This document shows, in pieces, positions 1 through 7,281 of a DNA stretch of 64,000 bases. The DNA lies in assembly GCA_028706475.1 (NCBI GenBank), contig JAQWBI010000003.1, forward strand, positions 1 to 64,000. Reading direction: 5' to 3'. Position 1 is the first letter of the stretch, and each line of letters opens with the position of its first letter. This DNA is from Candidatus Cloacimonadota bacterium (GTDB taxonomy: Bacteria > Cloacimonadota > Cloacimonadia > Cloacimonadales > Cloacimonadaceae). A program made the position numbers and the translations under genes. The notes under the pieces were generated by a model. The model was not told where the DNA came from, made no database searches, and saw only the letters and a list, made by a program, of their open reading frames with translations.

Positions 1-2
1 CC

Positions 3-1079
3 CGGGGACTCCATTTCTGCTGCAGCAAAGAAAGCCTGTATCGCATTTTGTATGAAGCGCGGCTCATACAACGGGTGCTGATGCCGCTTCTGCATTTTGA
101 CTGCCACAGCATCAAATATCTATATCAGCAAGCGTTTAAAAATATCCCCTGGCATACGATGTTTGGGCTGAGTCAAAGCTTCGGAATCGATACAAACGTA
201 AGCAACTCATTCACCAGACATTCATTGTATGCAGGACAAATCCTCAAAGATGCAATCTGCGATAACTTCCGGGAACGCTTTGGCGAACGTCCTGCTTTCA
301 CAAACAAAGAGCCGGACATCCTCTTCAATCTGCATATTCATGACAATAAAGTGACTATCTCATTGGATATTTTGGGGCAAAGCCTACACAAGCGGGGCTA
401 TCGGAAAGCCTCTGTGGAAGCTCCCCTACAGGAGACTCTGGCAGCAGCGATCATCCAAATGGGCTCTTGGGATCAGGAAATGCCCTTGTGGGATCCCATG
501 TGCGGTAGCGGAACGATCCTGGCGGAAGCTTTGATGCTGTATTGCAGGATTCCCGCAGGCTATCTGAGGAATCATAGCAGGCTGGAGCTGATGCCGGCTT
601 TTGACTCCGGATTGTGGCAAGAGGTCGTGAAGCAGGCAAATGCCGGGATACGTGAATTACCTCAAGGATTGATCAGAGGATCAGATATCAATGAGACAGC
701 AATCAGGGCAGCGGAAGAAAACCTGAGACTATTACCCTTTGGAGATCGGGTAAAATTTGAGACCATGCGCTTCGAGAGCTATTCCGGGGATTTTTGCGGC
801 ATCATCTTCAGCAATCCCCCTTATGGAGTGCGTCTGGGAAATCATGATGACGTTGGCATACTATACTCTGCACTGGGCGATTATTTGAAACAGCATTGCA
901 AAGGAAGCACAGCCTATATCCTTTGCGGATCAAAGGAATTGATCCCAAAGCTTCGCCTACGAGCTCATTGGTCCAAAAGCATAAAGAACGGGGATCTGGA
1001 TTCCAGATTGGCGAAGATTGAAATTCGCAACTCAATAAGGCCTAGTGTTGCCAATAAATCAAATAAATGCCCAGCATAG
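3..1079 (+). CDS. RlmL/YcbY-type rRNA N2-guanine methyltransferase, 5' truncated by the window edge
   Basis: The reading frame is open from base 3, and the residues before the first internal ATG (48), such as GLHFCCSKESLYRIL, still fit the family. The gene therefore begins left of the window; 358 residues are visible. The first third resembles the end of a THUMP RNA-binding domain (GIDTNVSNSFTRHSLYAGQ, then LDILGQSLHKRGYR). The rest is a class I SAM-dependent methyltransferase with motif I DPMCGSGTILAEA and the catalytic motif SNPPYGVRL. COG0116 proteins of this layout methylate guanine N2 in 23S rRNA, but the exact target base cannot be read here. A solute-binding lipoprotein gene follows after 9 bp. 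The family is confident; specificity is not. Confidence 0.85.
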   Translation, partial: RGLHFCCSKESLYRILYEARLIQRVLMPLLHFDCHSIKYLYQQAFKNIPWHTMFGLSQSFGIDTNVSNSFTRHSLYAGQILKDAICDNFRERFGERPAFTNKEPDILFNLHIHDNKVTISLDILGQSLHKRGYRKASVEAPLQETLAAAIIQMGSWDQEMPLWDPMCGSGTILAEALMLYCRIPAGYLRNHSRLELMPAFDSGLWQEVVKQANAGIRELPQGLIRGSDINETAIRAAEENLRLLPFGDRVKFETMRFESYSGDFCGIIFSNPPYGVRLGNHDDVGILYSALGDYLKQHCKGSTAYILCGSKELIPKLRLRAHWSKSIKNGDLDSRLAKIEIRNSIRPSVANKSNKCPA

Positions 1080-1088
1080 GAGCAAGAA

Positions 1089-1829
1089 ATGTACAAATCA
1101 CTTGTATGTCTATCGCTTGTAATCGCAGTGCTGACCATCAGCTCGTGCTACAAAGCACCGGAAGAGCTCAGGCTTCTCACTGAAAACTATCCTCCTCTCA
1201 CCTTCATTCAAAATGAGGAAGTAACCGGATTTGGAACCGATGTAGTAAATGCCATCCAAGCTGAACTGGGTACAGATTTTCCCATTCAGCTAACCAGTTG
1301 GGAGGACGCCTATGCCACAGCCCTTAGTGAAGAGAATGTAGTTTTGTTCACTATGGACAAGACTCCGGAGCGGGAAGAATTGTTCCACTTCATAGGTCCT
1401 CTGGGATCAAACGTGGCAAGCTTCTATTGCCATCGCGACAGGATGTTGGTACCAAATGATGTTGAAAAAGCCAAAACCTACAAATCCATAGCCACTACTA
1501 CCAATTGGTTTACAGAACAACACCTCAGGGAGCTTGGCTTCAAAAACATAGTAAGCAACAAAGATCCGATTCAGTCTGTAAAGCTTCTGGCAAATAAGCA
1601 AGCTGATCTGGCAGTATTCACAGATGTCACTCTGGCGGAATTGTGCAGAGAAGCGGAAGTGGAACCGGATACTTTCACACCAGTTTTGGAGCTGCTATCT
1701 ACAGATTACTACATAGCCATATCCAAGATCACAAACGTAAAGATAGTGGAAAAATGGCAGAAGGCTTTCAATACCATCAAAGCAAACGGAGAATTAGCCA
1801 GACTCCACAGTAAGTGGTTTGACTACTAA
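1089..1829 (+). CDS. periplasmic solute-binding lipoprotein, family 3 (amino-acid type)
   Basis: A 246-residue protein with a short hydrophobic leader ending in a lipobox (TISSC, Cys20), so a lipoprotein anchored in the envelope. After it come features of the SBP_bac_3 family: an opening strand with ENYPPLTFIQ, then EEVTGFGTDVVNAIQ, then TMDKTPEREELFHFIGP, and a C-terminal AFNTIKANGELARLHSKW typical of the last helix. Family members bind amino acids or other small polar solutes for ABC importers or act as sensors. No permease or ATPase gene is adjacent, so its partner lies elsewhere or it works alone. Start: ATG nine bases after the previous stop, preceded by AGGAGCAAGAA. Confidence 0.85.
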   Translation: MYKSLVCLSLVIAVLTISSCYKAPEELRLLTENYPPLTFIQNEEVTGFGTDVVNAIQAELGTDFPIQLTSWEDAYATALSEENVVLFTMDKTPEREELFHFIGPLGSNVASFYCHRDRMLVPNDVEKAKTYKSIATTTNWFTEQHLRELGFKNIVSNKDPIQSVKLLANKQADLAVFTDVTLAELCREAEVEPDTFTPVLELLSTDYYIAISKITNVKIVEKWQKAFNTIKANGELARLHSKWFDY

Positions 1830-1838
1830 TACCGTCAA

Positions 1839-2090
1839 TTGATGGGGTCATACCTGCTGATGTTGCGCACTGCAGCGTTATGGGGCTTTGCCTTTGTGTC
1901 ACAAAGCAAGGGCAGTCAGAGCCTAGCAGGAGTGTTTGCGCTATTGGGTTCACATCTTTTTCTAGCAGAAGCGTTGTCCACTAGAAACGTAACGGTTGCA
2001 TTTCTAATGCTTTCAGCTATGGTTATAGTTGTCCTGTCTAAAATAAATATTGACAGAAACGGCAATCAGAATTTGAGTGCTCAAACGTAA
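1839..2090 (+). pseudogene. remnant of an EamA/DMT-family permease (internal deletion)
   Basis: The 83-residue frame reads as two ends of a ten-helix drug/metabolite transporter joined together. Residues about 6-22 (LMLRTAALWGFAFVSQ) match the first EamA helix. From residue 29 on, AGVFALLGSHLFLAEALS and the following hydrophobic helix match the last two helices. The roughly 200 residues expected between them are absent. The frame stays open, so a two-helix protein could still be made. No clear ribosome-binding site precedes the ATG. It lies 9 bp after the solute-binding protein and 30 bp before secG. A genuine small membrane protein is possible but less likely than a deletion relic. Confidence 0.6.
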
Positions 2091-2120
2091 AGAATAGAAC
2101 ACTAATTTGAGGATAGATAA

Positions 2121-2477
2121 ATGGTTTTATACACAATAGCCCTGATCATTCATGTGATTATCAGCATCGTACTGGTGCTGGTGATCCTTGCGCAGACTTC
2201 CAAAGGTGGTCTTGATGCCAACCTTGGTGGAGCTGCAATGAATGTGTTTGGCGGTAGCGGTGCGTCTCAGATGCTAAAGAAATGGACTCAGATCCTGGCT
2301 CTTGTATTTGCCGCATCATGCATCCTGCTTGCTTTTCTGGTAAAGGATCTTCGCGGTGGTAGCCTGGAAGAAGTGCAGCAACGTCAAAGCAAACTTGCTG
2401 ATACTGAAGCTCCCGCTGAACCCGCTGCAGTTCCCGCACCGGCAGAGACTCCCTCACAGCCTGTTCAGGGCGAATAG
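2121..2477 (+). CDS. secG: preprotein translocase subunit SecG
   Basis: A 118-residue protein with the SecG pattern: a first membrane helix (about residues 2-25, IALIIHVIISIVLVLVILAQ), the conserved cytoplasmic stretch SKGGLDANLGGAAMNVFGG, and a second helix (about 52-73). SecG is the small, non-essential partner of SecY and SecE and eases SecA-driven export through the inner membrane. The C-terminal 40 residues form an Ala/Pro/Glu-rich tail that is variable in this family. ATG is preceded by GAGGATAG. A tRNA-Leu gene follows 8 bp after the stop, an arrangement (secG then tRNA-Leu) also known from other bacteria. Confidence 0.95.
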   Translation: MVLYTIALIIHVIISIVLVLVILAQTSKGGLDANLGGAAMNVFGGSGASQMLKKWTQILALVFAASCILLAFLVKDLRGGSLEEVQQRQSKLADTEAPAEPAAVPAPAETPSQPVQGE

Positions 2478-2484
2478 AGCTTTC

Positions 2485-2572
2485 GCAGAAGTGGTGGAAT
2501 TGGCAGACACGCAAGACTAAGGATCTTGTGCCTGTAACGGGTGTGCGGGTTCAAATCCCGCCTTCTGCACCA
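2485..2572 (+). tRNA. tRNA-Leu, anticodon AAG, CCA encoded
   Basis: A complete class II tRNA of 88 bases including the encoded CCA. Acceptor GCAGAAG pairs with CTTCTGC. The D arm follows the leucine pattern (GTGGAATTGGCAGACAC). The anticodon stem CAAGA/TCTTG encloses the loop CTAAGGA, with T33 and anticodon AAG at 2519-2521. A long variable arm (CCTG TAA CGGG) and a T arm GCGGG/CCCGC with loop TTCAAAT complete it. The anticodon reads CUU. A34 is uncommon in bacterial leucine tRNAs, where GAG is usual, and may be deaminated to inosine by TadA. Confidence 0.95.
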
Positions 2573-2604
2573 AAAATAAGCCTCCCAAGTGGAGGCTTAT
2601 TTTT
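2573..2604 (+). terminator. intrinsic terminator of the secG-tRNA-Leu unit
   Basis: Directly after the CCA end of the tRNA, AATAAGCCTCC pairs with GGAGGCTTATT across a five-base loop (CAAGT), and the 3' arm runs into TTTTT. The stem is perfect and its A-rich 5' side makes it potentially bidirectional. Confidence 0.85.
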
Positions 2605-2648
2605 ACATTGAACCGGTGGAAATACCAAAGCCAAAGTCTAAAATTCCC

Positions 2649-2677
2649 TTGACAAATAGCCTGTACCAAAAAGAGAT
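2649..2677 (+). promoter_or_regulatory. candidate promoter for the 2697-surE-pcm unit
   Basis: TTGACA at 2649-2654, just past the terminator and 43 bases before the ATG at 2697. At 17 bp spacing the -10 position reads only AGAGAT. The -35 hexamer is perfect; the -10 is poor, so the call rests on position and on similar TTGACA boxes before other units here. Confidence 0.35.
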
Positions 2678-2696
2678 AAGAAAAACAGGAGCATAA

Positions 2697-3050
2697 ATGA
2701 GTAGAAAACGGACTAAGATTGTTAAAGAGCTTGATCCACAGGAAGTTGAAGGCTTCAGCCAAGCTCGCATAAACCACTATTTGAGCTTGGGGTACAAGCC
2801 ATACCTGGATGAGAAATCACATGTTAAGTGGCTCACACAGGCACAACTAGGTATGCGGGATGCTGTAACCAGACACCGGCCATTCCGGATTCAACGCCCT
2901 CCACACTACATCCGCAAAAAGCACCGTCGCAGATGGATGCGTCCCAGCCTTTGGCACATAGTCTGCAGCTCTTGGCCTTTCTTACTGCTATTAGGAATAC
3001 TGGCGGTTGGAGTGGCACTAATGCTCATCAGACCGAATATCTTATTCTAA
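2697..3050 (+). CDS. unknown basic protein with one C-terminal membrane helix
   Basis: A 117-residue protein I do not recognise. Residues 1-60 are soluble and charged (SRKRTKIVKELDPQEVEGF, then YLSLGYKPYLDEKSHVKWL). Residues 60-85 are very rich in Arg, Lys, His and Pro (FRIQRPPHYIRKKHRRRWM). A single hydrophobic helix (about 88-110) follows near the C terminus. The layout suggests a tail-anchored inner-membrane protein with a basic cytoplasmic domain. ATG has AGGAG seven bases upstream. It ends 10 bp before surE, so it is probably cotranscribed with surE and pcm. Confidence 0.7.
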   Translation: MSRKRTKIVKELDPQEVEGFSQARINHYLSLGYKPYLDEKSHVKWLTQAQLGMRDAVTRHRPFRIQRPPHYIRKKHRRRWMRPSLWHIVCSSWPFLLLLGILAVGVALMLIRPNILF

Positions 3051-3060
3051 GGAGAATGCA

Positions 3061-3831
3061 TTGAGAATACTACTGGTAAATGATGATGGTATCAACGCAC
3101 CCGGAATCCGCAGTTTACAAGCAGCCTTGGCTGAAGCAGGACACGAACTGATTATTGTTGCTCCCGACAGTGAACGCAGCGCCGCATCTCACTCCATCAC
3201 ACTCAGGAAAGACATCACAGCCACACGTATTGGGAAGAATGAATGGGCGATTGGCGGGACCCCAGTGGATTGTGTGGTAATAGCTTTACAGAAGATAATT
3301 AAAGACAAGATAGATTTGGTAGTCTCCGGGATCAATGCCGGGCAAAACATGGGAGAAGACGTTCTCTATTCTGGCACTGTGTCTGCAGCGGTGGAAGCTG
3401 CCATGTTTGGTCAGCGTGCCATTGCTCTGTCCATAAATGCCTACAAGTGCCAAAACTTCGATTCTGCCACAAAGTGGTTCATGAAGCTTCTGGGACATGG
3501 CATCGATAATCTAGCAAAACCTTATGAAGTGCTCAACGTCAATTTCCCCAATATCCCTTTTGAAGATGTAAAAGGTGTTCGTCTTACCCGCACCGGGCAT
3601 CGTAAGTATTACAATTTTATTTCCATAGTATCGGATGCCGAAGACAGCTTCAGCTATCGAATAGGTGGAGATGTTCCCCAATGGGATCGTGAGCCGGGCA
3701 CAGATTCAGAAGCTGTAAACGACGGTTACATATCCATTACACCCTTGGGATTCGAGCTAAACAAAGCTGAAGCCTTCCCACCCATCTTGAGCTGGATCGA
3801 ATCACAGAAGCTATTGGAGTTTACTCACTAA
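3061..3831 (+). CDS. surE: 5'/3'-nucleotidase SurE
   Basis: A 256-residue protein with the SurE fold throughout. The N-terminal ILLVNDDGINAPGI supplies the metal-binding Asp pair, followed by VAPDSERSAASHSITL, GGTPVDCV, and SGINAGQNMGEDVLYSGTVSAA. SurE enzymes hydrolyse nucleoside monophosphates, and some exopolyphosphate, using a divalent metal in the cytoplasm. Start is TTG at 3061, preceded by AAGGAG about six bases away; no upstream ATG fits. The stop is two bases from the ATG of pcm. The surE-pcm pairing is common in bacteria and is linked to survival in stationary phase. Confidence 0.95.
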   Translation: MRILLVNDDGINAPGIRSLQAALAEAGHELIIVAPDSERSAASHSITLRKDITATRIGKNEWAIGGTPVDCVVIALQKIIKDKIDLVVSGINAGQNMGEDVLYSGTVSAAVEAAMFGQRAIALSINAYKCQNFDSATKWFMKLLGHGIDNLAKPYEVLNVNFPNIPFEDVKGVRLTRTGHRKYYNFISIVSDAEDSFSYRIGGDVPQWDREPGTDSEAVNDGYISITPLGFELNKAEAFPPILSWIESQKLLEFTH

Positions 3832-3832
3832 A

Positions 3833-4474
3833 ATGCGTTTTGAAGATCAGAGGCTGCAACTGGTTAAAAAGCTAAAGAATTCCGGGATTTCCGATCCCTT
3901 GGTCTTGGAGGCATTTGCCAAGATACCCAGAGAGGACTATGTGTTACCTGAATACCGTGAATATGCCTATCGCAATCAACCTCTGCCGATCTTAGAAGCC
4001 CAAACCATCTCTCAGCCGACTATGATCGCCCTGATGCTTAGTGAACTGAGGCTTAGCCCCGCCGATATCGTATTGGAAATTGGTACAGGCAGTGGTTATC
4101 AAACTGCGCTTTTGGCAAGCATTGTAAAAGAAGTGTGTTCGGTGGAGCTTTTGGACGGCCTTTCTCTTAGGGCACAGAAAACCCTGAGAGCTGCCGGATT
4201 CCGCAACCTTTATTTCCGCATCGGTGATGGCTGGCAGGGTTGGCAACAAGCATATCCCCCCTACATCGAATTCAACAAGATTATAGTATCTGCCGCTGCT
4301 GATGAAGTACCTTCCCGATTGTGCGAGCAACTGGCGGAAGGCGGGATTATGGCAGTTCCAGTGGGTGAAGCCGGAGCTCAAACTCTTTACATCATCCATC
4401 GTGAAAACGGAGAACTTAGATATCGAAAGAACGTATCCTGCGCGTTTGTCCCCCTTGTGAGGAGTGGGAGGTAA
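3833..4474 (+). CDS. pcm: protein-L-isoaspartate O-methyltransferase
   Basis: A 213-residue SAM-dependent methyltransferase of usual length for the family. It has the entry motif PREDYVLPEYREYAYRNQPL, the substrate segment AQTISQPTMIALMLSEL, the SAM-binding loop VLEIGTGSGYQTALLA and a C-terminal GGIMAVPVGEAGAQ. The enzyme methylates L-isoaspartyl residues that arise in ageing proteins and so starts their repair to aspartate. It follows surE with a one-base gap and is followed three bases later by a cyclic-nucleotide-binding-domain protein. Confidence 0.93.
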   Translation: MRFEDQRLQLVKKLKNSGISDPLVLEAFAKIPREDYVLPEYREYAYRNQPLPILEAQTISQPTMIALMLSELRLSPADIVLEIGTGSGYQTALLASIVKEVCSVELLDGLSLRAQKTLRAAGFRNLYFRIGDGWQGWQQAYPPYIEFNKIIVSAAADEVPSRLCEQLAEGGIMAVPVGEAGAQTLYIIHRENGELRYRKNVSCAFVPLVRSGR

Positions 4475-4477
4475 TAA

Positions 4478-4960
4478 ATGGACAGCTTCTTCAGATGGTT
4501 AAAGAACCGCTTTACAGCATCTCGCAAACATCTGGAACTCAAACAATACCAGGTTTTTGCAGATTTAAATGATTTTGAGCTATATCTACTAAATGAGCTG
4601 ATACATACACGCAGTTTCAAAGCTGGCGAATTGATCTACGAAGAGGGCTACCCTCTGGAAGTGATCTATTTTGTGCAAAGCGGAGAGATTGAGCTGAGTG
4701 GCATCTACGGCAGTAAATTGAACAAGACAGTAGGTCCGGGGGGACATCTGGGCATCCTGGATATGTACCATGGTAACCAGCGCAGCAGCACCGCAACAGC
4801 CAAGACAGATATTGAGGCACATGTGATTTCCAAATCCGATCTTAGCTCGTTTGTGGAATTGAAGCCTCGAGCAGGATTGAAGATCCTATCTGCCATAAAC
4901 CAAGAGTTTTGCCACTTCATATTTGATCTGGCAGGCACTAAAGAACATGAATTGGACTAA
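4478..4960 (+). CDS. stand-alone cyclic nucleotide-binding (cNMP) domain protein
   Basis: A 160-residue protein in which residues about 25-135 form one CNBD/Crp-type beta-roll: FADLNDFELYLLNELIHTRSF, GELIYEEGYPLEVIYFVQSG, IELSGIYGS, then TATAKTDIEAHVISKSDL. There is no helix-turn-helix and no catalytic domain. The phosphate-binding cassette is not clearly conserved, so ligand binding is uncertain. The gene overlaps the next one (AI-2E family membrane protein) by 14 bases, which suggests coupled translation and perhaps a regulatory or scaffolding link to that transporter. Confidence 0.8.
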   Translation: MDSFFRWLKNRFTASRKHLELKQYQVFADLNDFELYLLNELIHTRSFKAGELIYEEGYPLEVIYFVQSGEIELSGIYGSKLNKTVGPGGHLGILDMYHGNQRSSTATAKTDIEAHVISKSDLSSFVELKPRAGLKILSAINQEFCHFIFDLAGTKEHELD

Positions 4961-6008
4961 GCTGATTTTCAACCTTATCCTGGGCATTCTGTTTGTTGCC
5001 GGCTTAATCTTTTACCGCTGGGTATTCATCTATTTGATCTTTGCCGTGATCTTCACATATATCCTGGATCCTGCAGTTACCTGGCTGGAATACAAGCATT
5101 GGCCCCGTTGGCTGGGAGTGATTGCCTTGTACCTTAGCATTCTGGGCATTCTTGCCTGGTTTACCAGCCGTCTGATTCCGGAGTTGATTGCTCAAGGCAA
5201 CAGCCTGCTTGCTATTTTGGGTCATGAAGAGGTCATGAATGTGGATTATCTGATCCAGATTCCATTTGTAAACAGTATTTACGAATATGCCCTCAATCTG
5301 GACGCTCAGATTCCCGGATTGGATGCCGCCACCTGGCTTACGAGTGTATTGGACAGTGCCGTAGATTTTTTGGCTTACCTGCCAAAATTCCTTCTGGACA
5401 ATTATTCTTCCATCATCGGCGCCGTCTCGTTCATTGGAATGGTTCCCCTGATCAGCTTTTTCTTACTACAAGACAAGCACAAGATTCGTAGAAGTATGTT
5501 GGGACTAAGTTCAAACCGCTATTTCGAGCTTGCGATCATTTTGCTGAGTAAGATAGATAAAACTGTGGGAACATACTTGCGCGCCATGCTGTTTGAAGTG
5601 ATTGCCGTGAGCATTATGGCTTCCACAGCACTGAGTATTGTAGGGGTCAGCAATCCCGTGTTAATCGGTATTTCAGCAGGATTTGCCAATATCATTCCCT
5701 ATTTCGGACCCTTCTTTGGTGGAGCGTTAGCTGTCTTCACCGTATTCTTTGCAGGTGGCCCTTTCCTGCAGATGGTATATGCCGCTTTTGCCATGTGGCT
5801 TGTGCAAGTAATAGATAATAATATCGTTTACCCTGTAGTTGTTGGAACCACCATAAATATGCACCCGCTGCTGGTACTGCTTACTGTTCTTGCCGGCGGA
5901 TGGTATGGTGGCATACTATGGATGCTGATTTCCGTACCCCTGGTTTTTCTGATCTATAGTATAGTAAGTGTGTTGTATAAGAATTTGAAAGTATATCGAA
6001 TAATATAA
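4947..6008 (+). CDS. AI-2E family (PerM/YhhT-like) membrane protein
   Basis: A 353-residue polytopic inner-membrane protein with about eight hydrophobic segments. The family pattern is clear: an N-terminal helix pair, a helical soluble part in the middle (about 80-150), then VSFIGMVPLISFFLLQDKHK, and a C-terminal region with GISAGFANIIPYFGPFFGG and NNIVYPVVVGTTINMHPLLV. Members are proposed exporters of various small molecules or ions; the substrate here is unknown. I chose ATG 4947 (MNWTKLIFN). The frame also allows a TTG at 4923, but neither has a good Shine-Dalgarno sequence. It overlaps the CNBD gene. Confidence 0.88.
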   Translation: MNWTKLIFNLILGILFVAGLIFYRWVFIYLIFAVIFTYILDPAVTWLEYKHWPRWLGVIALYLSILGILAWFTSRLIPELIAQGNSLLAILGHEEVMNVDYLIQIPFVNSIYEYALNLDAQIPGLDAATWLTSVLDSAVDFLAYLPKFLLDNYSSIIGAVSFIGMVPLISFFLLQDKHKIRRSMLGLSSNRYFELAIILLSKIDKTVGTYLRAMLFEVIAVSIMASTALSIVGVSNPVLIGISAGFANIIPYFGPFFGGALAVFTVFFAGGPFLQMVYAAFAMWLVQVIDNNIVYPVVVGTTINMHPLLVLLTVLAGGWYGGILWMLISVPLVFLIYSIVSVLYKNLKVYRII

Positions 6009-6018
6009 GAGGAAACTG

Positions 6019-7197
6019 ATGAGCATATTGGATAAGTGTTTCAATTTCACCGATGCCCGTAAAGCCATGGCTTTGGGCTACTATCCATATTTTAGGGAGA
6101 TATCCTCCGAGCAGGACACCGAAGTAATTTGCAACGGTAAAAAAATGCTTATGATGGGTTCAAACAGCTATTTAGGCCTTACCAACCACCCCAAAGTGAA
6201 GGAAGCCGGCATCCAAGCCATGAAGAAGTATGGTAGCGGATGTGCCGGTTCCAGATTCCTGAACGGCACTTTGGATATCCATCTGGAGCTGGAAGCAGAA
6301 TTGGCACTCCTGGTTGGAAAGGAAGCAGCCCTGGCATATCCCACGGGTTATCAGGCAAACGTAGGCTGCATCTCTGCCATGGTAGGCAAAAACGAATATA
6401 TCGTTACTGATAAATACGATCACGCTTCCATCATCGACGGCTGTAAACTGTCGGACGGCATTATGGTGCGTTACAATCACAATGACATGAACTCCCTGGA
6501 ACGCTGTTTACAAAAGCTGGGAGGTAAATCCGCACTTATTGTTGTGGATGGCATATTCTCGATGGAAGGTGATATTGCCAATCTGCCCCAAATATCCGCT
6601 TTGGCAGATAAATACGGCGCTATCCTGATGGTTGATGAAGCACATTCTCTGGGTGTTTTAGGCGAAAAGGGAGCCGGAGCTACAGCTCATTTTGGCCTGA
6701 CGGCAAAGACCGACTTCATCATGGGAACATTCAGCAAATCTTTGGCTTCAGTGGGTGGATTCATCGCAGCAGATGAGCCGCTGATTCACTATTTGAAGCA
6801 TAAATCCCGCGCTTTAATCTTTAGCGCATCGCTTCCTCCTGCTTCTACGGCCAGTGTTTTGGCTGCCCTCAAGATTATGGAAGAAGAACCTGAACGCATA
6901 GCAAAGCTTTGGGAGAATACCGATTATATGATGCAGGAGTTCAAGGCAATGGGATACGACACAGGGTCCAGCTGTACTCCTGTGATACCATTATATGTGG
7001 GCGACATGATGCGTGCCTTCCAAATGTGGGCTCGCTTGGGAGAAGAAGGTGTATTCATAAATCCCGTGATTCCCCCAGCAGTGCCGCCAAACGGCTGTCT
7101 GATCCGCTGTTCCTTCATGGCAACTCACACCCGCGAACAACTGGATATGGCCCTGGACAAATTCCGGATGATCGGTAAGGAATTGGGAATTATTTAA
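6019..7197 (+). CDS. PLP-dependent alpha-oxoamine synthase (glycine C-acetyltransferase / serine palmitoyltransferase-like)
   Basis: A 392-residue fold-type I aminotransferase of the alpha-oxoamine synthase family, which joins an amino acid to an acyl-CoA with loss of CO2. Visible motifs are SNSYLGLTNHPKVKEA, GSGCAGSRFLNGTLDIHLELE, DKYDHASIIDGC, DEAHSLGVLGEKG and the PLP-lysine segment TFSKSLASVGGF. The N-terminal extension (ARKAMALGYYPYFREI) and the SRFLNGTLDIH region resemble bacterial serine palmitoyltransferases of the Bacteroidota more than E. coli Kbl or BioF. A sphingolipid role is therefore possible but not proven. It lies 10 bp after the AI-2E gene; AAGAGGAAACTG precedes the ATG. Confidence 0.85.
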   Translation: MSILDKCFNFTDARKAMALGYYPYFREISSEQDTEVICNGKKMLMMGSNSYLGLTNHPKVKEAGIQAMKKYGSGCAGSRFLNGTLDIHLELEAELALLVGKEAALAYPTGYQANVGCISAMVGKNEYIVTDKYDHASIIDGCKLSDGIMVRYNHNDMNSLERCLQKLGGKSALIVVDGIFSMEGDIANLPQISALADKYGAILMVDEAHSLGVLGEKGAGATAHFGLTAKTDFIMGTFSKSLASVGGFIAADEPLIHYLKHKSRALIFSASLPPASTASVLAALKIMEEEPERIAKLWENTDYMMQEFKAMGYDTGSSCTPVIPLYVGDMMRAFQMWARLGEEGVFINPVIPPAVPPNGCLIRCSFMATHTREQLDMALDKFRMIGKELGII

Positions 7198-7205
7198 TAC
7201 TCTGC

Positions 7206-7234
7206 TTGACATGAAAGCATAAAGGTTTTAAATG
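7206..7234 (+). promoter_or_regulatory. candidate promoter for the PEPCK-like gene
   Basis: TTGACA at 7206-7211 and TAAATG at 7229-7234 with 17 bp between, in the 84-bp gap before the ATG at 7282. The -35 is perfect and the -10 moderate. Confidence 0.4.
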
Positions 7235-7281
7235 CCAATTAACAAACTTGATACTAAATATCAGCCATAGATGGAGGAATA

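Noticed and set aside
2161-2514. 117-residue minus-strand open frame over secG
   Set aside because: Lies antisense to a clear secG and the tRNA; no motif or ribosome-binding site.
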